Shown: piece after piece, positions 57,522 through 64,000 of the stretch | How positions within the stretch are numbered: the first letter of the stretch is position 1 | Layout of the letters: every line of letters begins with the position of its first letter | Assembly: GCA_002633005.1 (NCBI GenBank) | Contig: NMRA01000089.1 | Coordinates: forward strand, 248,001 to 312,000 | Origin: Phoronis australis | Lineage: Eukaryota; Phoronida; Phoronidae | Length of the DNA: 64,000 nt | Direction of reading: 5' to 3' | The notes under the pieces: model-generated | The model's input: the letters and a program-made list of their open reading frames with translations, nothing else | Databases searched by the model: none | Told to the model about the DNA's origin: nothing | Position numbers and translations under genes: made by a program

Positions 57522-59681
57522 GGCTGACCGGATTCATACGACACTATGGTACAAAAAGGCGTACTGTTCTCACAAACGCTGTCAGGGATAGTTTTTGATA
57601 TGTTCTATTCTTGCAATAGGGGCCATCATGACAGACCTTTATGATTTTATGAAAAATCTTTAAGTTGCATAAAACGAAAGCAAATTATTTTTTAAAACTG
57701 CGACAGCCTTTTTGATATCTCATCTTGATCATTTACATCAAATTAAACTTGATCACGTCATTGATACCGTTGTTTTGCGATCAATTTACTTTTCCCTTAA
57801 ATTCTTAATTTTACTAAAGACATGGTCACGTTACGTGACCAAATCGAAAACACAGGTAAAAATAAAAAAAATCAAATTCTGTAAGCTTTCTACTTACAGA
57901 GAGTAGACTCAGAGTTATAATCTATAGTCTTCTAGATATCTTGGTAAATGCACAATCATGTCTACAAGGTCCTACATAACCTTAACAGGGGGGTCTACCC
58001 TCGCGAGGGAACTCGGGAAATCAACTCTATATTTAGCATGGTTAGTATCCAAGTAAGGAGTTTTACATTCAAGTTTAGACGGGTAGGAAGCATGTCAGTC
58101 TTGAAAATGCAGACGACTCGATTAGCTGTACAACTTTATCAAGGAGCCGTTTGCGACTGCAGCTGACGCGCGTGTGAAAGTAATGGCGATGTACATGGCG
58201 ATGTACGGTTCTTTTGTCAGTTATTGACGTTATAGAAACCTAGCGAACTTCGACCTCCCCCAACTGAGGTTGCGGCGCGCATGCGTAAGATTTGTTTGCA
58301 TTCGTTTGTTTTAGACATGGAATATAAGGCTTAGGGAGGAATAATTGTTTTGTAGAAACCAAATAAGTTTTAGAACTATTATAACATAAAACTTCTTTGG
58401 AAGAAATTTCGTCTACATTTTTTGAAAACTATGGGATCTAATCATGACGGCTCTAAATATCGTGAAATGAAATATCTACTGCTGGCACATGCGGAACTTA
58501 ACTGCATTCCCTTGGCATCCAATGAATCCAAGAAGTGGGATCACATCAACACACACCATGCACAGAATAAGTGACTTTACATCAAAATATCGTACAGAAA
58601 AGACTTCTTGTCTTTCGTATTTTCTGATTTATTTCAGCGTAACTTGCACACTATGAAACAAATTTAAATTACAAAATGCGCATTTTACATAGCATAAAAA
58701 ACAGACAGACACGATCTTGTTCAAAATACAGTTGCACAGTCAGCTTAAGAAGTCAAACCAGATTGTCTGCAACTCCCATCACCCATGGCACTGACTCAAT
58801 AAAATCCATCGAATTGGCACACAGACAGACAATCTCACATCTAAAAATTAAGTATACATTTCACAAACATATTTCTATTGTAGGACCTTCATACCCTTAA
58901 GTGCTGTCTCCTGGTCACCCTGAAATCAACACCTTAACAACAGCATGCTGACAGGAGTGCACACCTCGGTACACCTGGCTCATAAACACTGGACATTAAT
59001 AGCTGTAGGTTGGCAGAGGTGTTGTGATTGTACACTAGAAAATTCATGAACATAATTCATGTGATATTCATCTGATCAGTCTTTAACGCCTGTAAAGTTA
59101 ATATGTGCAAACACACAAGTAACATTGGGTCAGGAAGTTGATAGTAATTCTAGTCAAAATATATAACCATGCCCCCTAGAGGGATCTCTCCAAAACACAT
59201 CCCAAAAACTCCAGAAACAACAGCTCCCCCTACAGCCCAAGCCCTGCTATGGTGTAAGGATGGCCCTTATAACAAATCAACAATGACCTAACTCTAAAAA
59301 TACTCCCTGGTAACAAATTGAGATACCTTGCCAACAGATGGCGCATTGACACAAGCTACTCCCAGCAGCTGTCTAACTGTAAGCAAATGTAAATGTTAGC
59401 AATAGGTAGTCTGTTTCTATACTACTGATTACAAATACAGTAACAGTATGGAATGTGGAATTTAAAACACACTAATAACAACTGCATATCCTGTCATACC
59501 ACCCAAGACAAGTTTAACAGGACGTCACACAAGACCCATCTTGTACATGATCATCTAATTATCAAATATCTAATCAATTTGAAAACAAAATATATCTAAA
59601 GAAGTGCAATAAGAGGATAACTTTATCCCTGATGTGATTATACTACTAAACAATATTTGCTGAAAGTTATTCACAGAAGCA
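57522..59681. repeat. Direct duplication, copy 1 (2.16 kb)
   Basis: Begins 'ggctgaccggattcat' and ends 'ttattcacagaagca'. It is about 97% identical by eye to 59683-61847, with the same order throughout. Differences are point changes and small indels; for example, an 'attcaagtttagac' stretch near 58070 is absent from copy 2. The shared 74-codon ORF (58676-58900, 60841-61065) has no recognisable domain. The sequence lies 3' of the CCDC88 gene on its transcribed side. Confidence 0.9.
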
Positions 59682-59682
59682 N
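59682..59682. other. Single ambiguous base (N) at the duplication junction
   Basis: The only N in the window lies exactly between the end of copy 1 and the start of copy 2. This is typical of a join or an unresolved gap in an assembly. Confidence 0.95.
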
Positions 59683-61847
59683 GGCTGACCGGATTCATGT
59701 GACACTATGGTACAAAAAGGCGTACTGTTCCCACAAACGCTGTCAGGGATAGTTTTTGATATGTTCTATTCTTGCAATAGGGGCTATCAGGAGAGACTTC
59801 TATGATTTTTATGAAAAATCTTTAAGTTGCATAAAACGAAAGCGAATTATTTTTGAAAACTGCGACAGCCTTTTTGATATCTCACCTTGATCATTTACAT
59901 CAAATTAAACTTGATCACGTCATTGATACCGTTGTTTTGCGATCAATTTACTTTTCTCATTTCTTAATTTTACTAAAGACATGGTCACGTTAATTTTACT
60001 AAAGACATGGTCACGTTACGTGACCAAATCGAAAACACAGGTAAAAATAAAAAAATCAAATTCTGTAAGCTTTCTACTCTCAGAGAGTAGACTCAGAGTT
60101 ATAATCTGTAGTCTTCTACATATCTTGGTAAATGCACAATCATGTCTACAAGGTCCTACATAGGAGGGAACTCGGGAAATCAACTCTATATTTAGCATGG
60201 TTAGTATCCAAGTAAGGAGTTTTACGGGTAGGAAGTATGTCAGTCTTGAAAATGCAGACGACTCGATTAGCTGGACAACTTTATCAAGGTGCCGTTTGCA
60301 ACTGCAGCTGACTCGCGTGTAAAAGTAATGGCGATGTACATGGCGATGTACATGGCGATGTACATGGCGATGTACGGTTCTTTGGTCAGTTATTGGCGTC
60401 ATAGAAATCTAGCAAACTTGGACCTCCCCCAACTCAAGGTTGAGGCGCGCATGCGTAAGATTTGTTTGCATTCGTTTGTTTTTGCCATGGAATATAAGGC
60501 TTAGGGAGGAATAATTGTTTTGTAGAAACGAAATAAGTTTAGAACTATTATAACAGAAAACTTCTTTGGAAGAAATTTCGTCTACATTTTTTAAAAACTA
60601 TGGGATCTAATCATGATGGCTCTAAATATTGTGAAATGAAATATCTCCTGCTGGCACATGCGGAACTACATTCCCTTGGCATCCAATGAATCCAAGAAGT
60701 GGGATCACATCAACACACACCATGCACAGAATAAGTGACTTTACATCAAAAAAATCGTACAGAAAAGACCTCTTGTCTTTCGTATTTTCTGATTTATTTC
60801 AGCGTAACTTGCACACTATGAAACAAATTTAAATTACAAAATGCGCATTTCACATAGCATAAAAAACAGACAGACACGATCTTGTTCAAAATACAGTTGC
60901 ACGGTCAGCTTAAGAAGTCAAACCAGATTGTCTGCAACTCCCATCACCCATGGCACTGACTCAATAAAATCCATCGAATTGGCACACAGACAGACAATCT
61001 CACATCTAAAAATTAAGTATACATTTCACAAACATATTTCTATTGTAGGACCTTCATACCCTTAAGTGCTGTCTCCTGGTCACCCTGAAATCAACACCTT
61101 AACAACAGCATGCTGACAGGAGTGCACACCTCGGTACACCTGGCTCATAAACACTGGACATCGATAGCTGTAGGTTGGCAGATGTGTTGTGATTGTACAC
61201 TAGAAAATTCATGAACATAATTCATGTGATATTCATCTGATCAGTCTTTAACGCCTGTAACGTTAATATGTGCAAACACACAAGTAACACTGGGTCAGGA
61301 AATTGATAGTAGTTCTAGTCAAAATATATAACCATGCCCCCTAGAGGGATCTCTCCAAAACACATCCCAAAAACTCCCAGAAACAACAGCTCCCCCTACA
61401 GCCCAAGCCCTGCTATGGTGTAAGGATGGCCGTTATAACAAATCAACAATGACCTAACTCTAAAAATACTCCCTGGTAACAAATTGAGATACCTTGCCAA
61501 CAGATGGCGCTTTGACACAAGCTACTCCCAGCAGCTGTCTAACTGTAAGCAAATGTAAATGTTAGCAATGGGTAGTCTGTTTCTATACTACTGATTACAA
61601 ATACAGTAACAGTATGGAATGTGGAATTTAAAACACACTAATAACAACTGCATATCCTGTCATACCACCCAAGACAAGTTTAACAGGACGTCACACAAGA
61701 CCCATCTTGTACATGATCATCTAATTATCAAATATCTAATCAATTTGAAAACAAAATATATCTAAAGAAGTGCAATAAGAGGATAACTTTATCCCTGATG
61801 TGATTATACTACTAAACAATATTTGCTGAAAGTTATTCACAGAAGCA
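59683..61847. repeat. Direct duplication, copy 2 (2.16 kb)
   Basis: Second copy of 57522-59681. It runs on into unique sequence after 'cacagaagca' at 61847 (actgatccgtgt). It includes a 12-bp minisatellite with four units where copy 1 has two, and a local duplication of 'actaaagacatggtcacgtt' near 59,973-60,017. Confidence 0.9.
60328..60375. repeat. 12-bp minisatellite (atggcgatgtac)x4
   Basis: Four perfect units, against two at 58183-58206 in the other copy. This is the length variation expected between alleles or recently duplicated copies. Confidence 0.9.
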
Positions 61848-62094
61848 ACTGATCCGTGTAGCCTGAGAGCTCACAAGCCCAAATGAGTTCATTTTGCTAA
61901 AATAAACTCGACACGTTACGGATGTTGTCTTCTAAAAATGAAAACTAAAAGTAGTAAATGCATTATATCACTAATCTGCAGTTCACTGAGCATATGACCA
62001 TTATTTTAAACAGAAAAGAAGCAAAATACATGTCAAAAAACTTGGCCTAAAACACGTCATCAAAGCTTACAGCTACCAAGTAATTGTGATAGTT

Positions 62095-64000
62095 TTAAAC
62101 ACAGCCGTACTCAAACCACGTGGAGTTTTCTCCCTCCTTCTTTTGCTGGCTACCGTTACCTTGAATGGTGTTATCTTGGTCATTAGAAGTGCTCTGAGGA
62201 CGATTCAAACTGGTCATACTTTTCGTTGCACCATCTTTTCGAAGCAAAGACGATGCGTCTTTGCGACGCGGGGGCACCATAGGCGCTTGGTTATTCAACA
62301 TTGTAGTACTGTCACTGTTCGACTGAAAACTCTGAACTAACTGGCTCACCGATGCTGTCCTGGGCGTATCCGTCTCATCCACGCTTGGCTTTGTTGAGCG
62401 TGGTGGTGTGAACTCACGAGGGCTGGGTTTATTCCTACGCGGTACAGTCTGACTGTCATAAGGTGATTCGCTGACCGAGCCAGTCCTTGGAGCTCTGGCT
62501 AACATCACTACAGCGTCACCCGCACCTCGTGATGAACGTGCCTCAATGGGGGGAGGCGTGGCCACGCGAGTGGCAAAGGGTTCCCCACTGCCAGCCTTCT
62601 GGCGATCGGCGAAACTGCGAATGGTGAAAGTTCCCTGGGGTGTGTGAGGCTTAGGTGTCGATGTCTTGGCTATACTACTGCCGCTGCCTTTGGGAGAATT
62701 GTATTCAACATCAGGGTTATAATTGTTCAAAGCATTGGTAGATTTCGGCAGGTCGCTCAATCTGCCTGGGCCAATACGAGCTGTAGGATCGTATACAGAC
62801 AGGGGCCGCCTTCCAACTTCGACACTGGAATGCTTTGCATCAGCCTGAAAAGAAAACATACAGGTTCAACATAATAAAGTTTGTACCAAATGTACCATGT
62901 AGTTATTTATAACACCTGTCAAAAATAATCAAACTAAAATACATCTTTCCAACTACTCTAACAGGGAATTAGATTTGCATAAAGCCATCATGACTGAGTA
63001 TTCTACTAATGGTAAGTCGTCACCATAGAAATTTTGGTTCATTTTGTCCAATCGTCTTAAGACATGAGTTGCATGAGAACAGCGATTCATTTGCATAAAA
63101 TATATTGAATTAACAAAAACAAGTTTTATTGATCAAAACATCTATCACCATGACGGTGAATTCTTGAAAATAAACAAAGCTAAACAGAGTTGTTTTAATT
63201 TTCTTCAAGTTCTGATGGTGCTCCAGCACAATGGCGACCATAGTTGAATGGCCTTGACCTTCACGTTTTATGAACAAATGCAACCATGCACACAGGGATG
63301 TAATTAACAATAAGTTCCTATTTTGGAGATATTTCTGGGGGGCTCCATTATTAATTGGACAGGTGAAAATTGAGGAATGAGTGTAACAAATCAATATAGG
63401 AATCATGCCAGAGACAATACATCGTAATTTTACAGGTGTGCCAAAGAACTCTATAAAGGAAATTGCACCAATTCTAAGACATCACAGGTATCTTTTATAC
63501 ATTCAGAGAACCTCACAGTTGTTTAGTCAGAGGGCAGGACACAAGCCACACCCTTCTTATGAATTATTTACAGTACTCTGTTTGTACAAAGTAACTGGAC
63601 AGCTTTCCGTAGACCAATTTTTCCAAACCAAAAAAATCTCGCAAATCGATCGAGACAAAAGAAAGTTTTTTGTGAGCATGTTCAGGAGGTTACTAGCCTA
63701 TCCTAACAAAATGGCAGCCACTGGCGTGATTTGTCAGTGAGGTTGGAGTGTTGAATTGTGGGACTGAATTCTCAAATTTTTCACCATAAGTGCAAGCTAA
63801 CATCTTACGTCTGGTCAACATTATGATGTCGAAAGTCCAACGACAACGTGACCAGAGTTCAGTGTAGACGTCTATTTATGATCTACTTACAGGCACGGGT
63901 GGTGTTTTATTGTTTTCTCTCAAGAATTGTTCAAGTGATATCTCCTCACTGCCTGGTGAAGGCTGGTTTGTATGACGTGGGGAGCTCTTGGGTGTATGCT
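62095..64000 (-). CDS. CCDC88C: CCDC88 family protein (Girdin/Daple), C-terminal part
   Basis: Two exons are visible: 63891-64000 (partial, runs off the window) and 62095-62844. They join in phase 0 (cct|gtaagt ... cag|gct) and end in TAA. The first holds SPGSEEISLEQFLRENNK, matching the family's G-alpha-binding-and-activating (GBA) motif (SPGSE-x2-[ST]L-x-QFL-x-E-x-NK). The last exon is Ser/Pro/Thr-rich and disordered, with several PPR/SPR phrases, and ends WFEYGCV. A C-terminal GCV is the PDZ-binding end by which Daple (CCDC88C) binds Dishevelled; Girdin (CCDC88A) lacks it. The N-terminal hook and coiled-coil exons must lie beyond 64,000. Known role: non-receptor activation of Gi and Wnt/planar-polarity signalling. 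It may be the single invertebrate orthologue of all vertebrate CCDC88 genes. Confidence 0.88.
63405..63740 (+). other. Unrecognised 111-codon ORF within the CCDC88 intron
   Basis: An open frame on the strand opposite CCDC88, inside its last intron (62845-63890). The product is basic (for example HKPHPSYELFTVLCLYKV, DRDKRKF) with no motif I recognise. It may be a transposase scrap or chance. Confidence 0.2.

Noticed and set aside
60016-60402. 128-codon ORF with repeated HRHV residues
   Set aside because: It is the translation of the 12-bp minisatellite and its flanks on the minus strand, and is disrupted in the other duplicate copy.

Overview
The window is animal nuclear DNA. It has split genes with GT-AG introns, AT-rich introns full of short transposons and degenerate repeats, and protein-coding exons that match conserved metazoan families. 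There are no operons, bacterial ribosome binding sites or long unbroken ORFs. Gene content and intron style suggest an invertebrate bilaterian, probably marine. I cannot name the species.

Five genes can be built exon by exon with consistent reading phase. (1) On +, 3,050-15,660: a leucine-rich repeat protein with an N-terminal hydrophobic segment and a C-terminal CxxC...CxxxxC module. (2) On -, 23,912-19,863: JKAMP (JNK1/MAPK8-associated membrane protein), complete in six exons if its start is in the first exon found. (3) On +, 27,488-28,639: a two-exon ProX/YbaK-type aminoacyl-tRNA deacylase, PRORSD1-like. (4) On -, 52,917-32,061: a 14-exon mitogen- and stress-activated kinase, MSK (RPS6KA5/RPS6KA4 family), 877 residues with two kinase domains. 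(5) On -, from beyond the right edge to 62,095: the last two exons of a CCDC88 protein (Girdin/Daple family), with the G-protein-activating GBA motif and a C-terminal GCV PDZ-binding end.

Layout: 1-2.9 kb holds degenerate repeats, a small hAT-like MITE and a TTAA-flanked, THAP-carrying inverted-repeat transposon resembling Kolobok. 3-15.7 kb is the LRR gene. 15.7-19.8 kb is the convergent 3' space between it and JKAMP. 24-27.4 kb is intergenic, with a minisatellite and a large hairpin. 27.5-29 kb holds PRORSD1 and a THAP-like fragment. 32-53 kb is the MSK gene, whose introns hold SINEs, MITEs and a palindromic element. 53.2-54.1 kb is a CpG-rich probable MSK promoter. 57.5-61.85 kb is a 2.16-kb near-identical direct duplication with a single N at its junction, possibly an assembly artefact. 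62-64 kb is the CCDC88 3' end.

Two points stand out. PRORSD1, MSK and CCDC88 appear to be linked in the human paralogous regions too (14q32, 11q13, 2p16, from memory), so this window may preserve ancestral bilaterian linkage. Also, a dispersed repeat family present in at least six places carries sequences matching or nearly matching the CTCF core motif. Functionally, MSK (nuclear kinase below ERK/p38), JKAMP (JNK/ER membrane) and CCDC88 (G-alpha/Dishevelled) are signalling proteins, but nothing in the sequence shows they are co-regulated.
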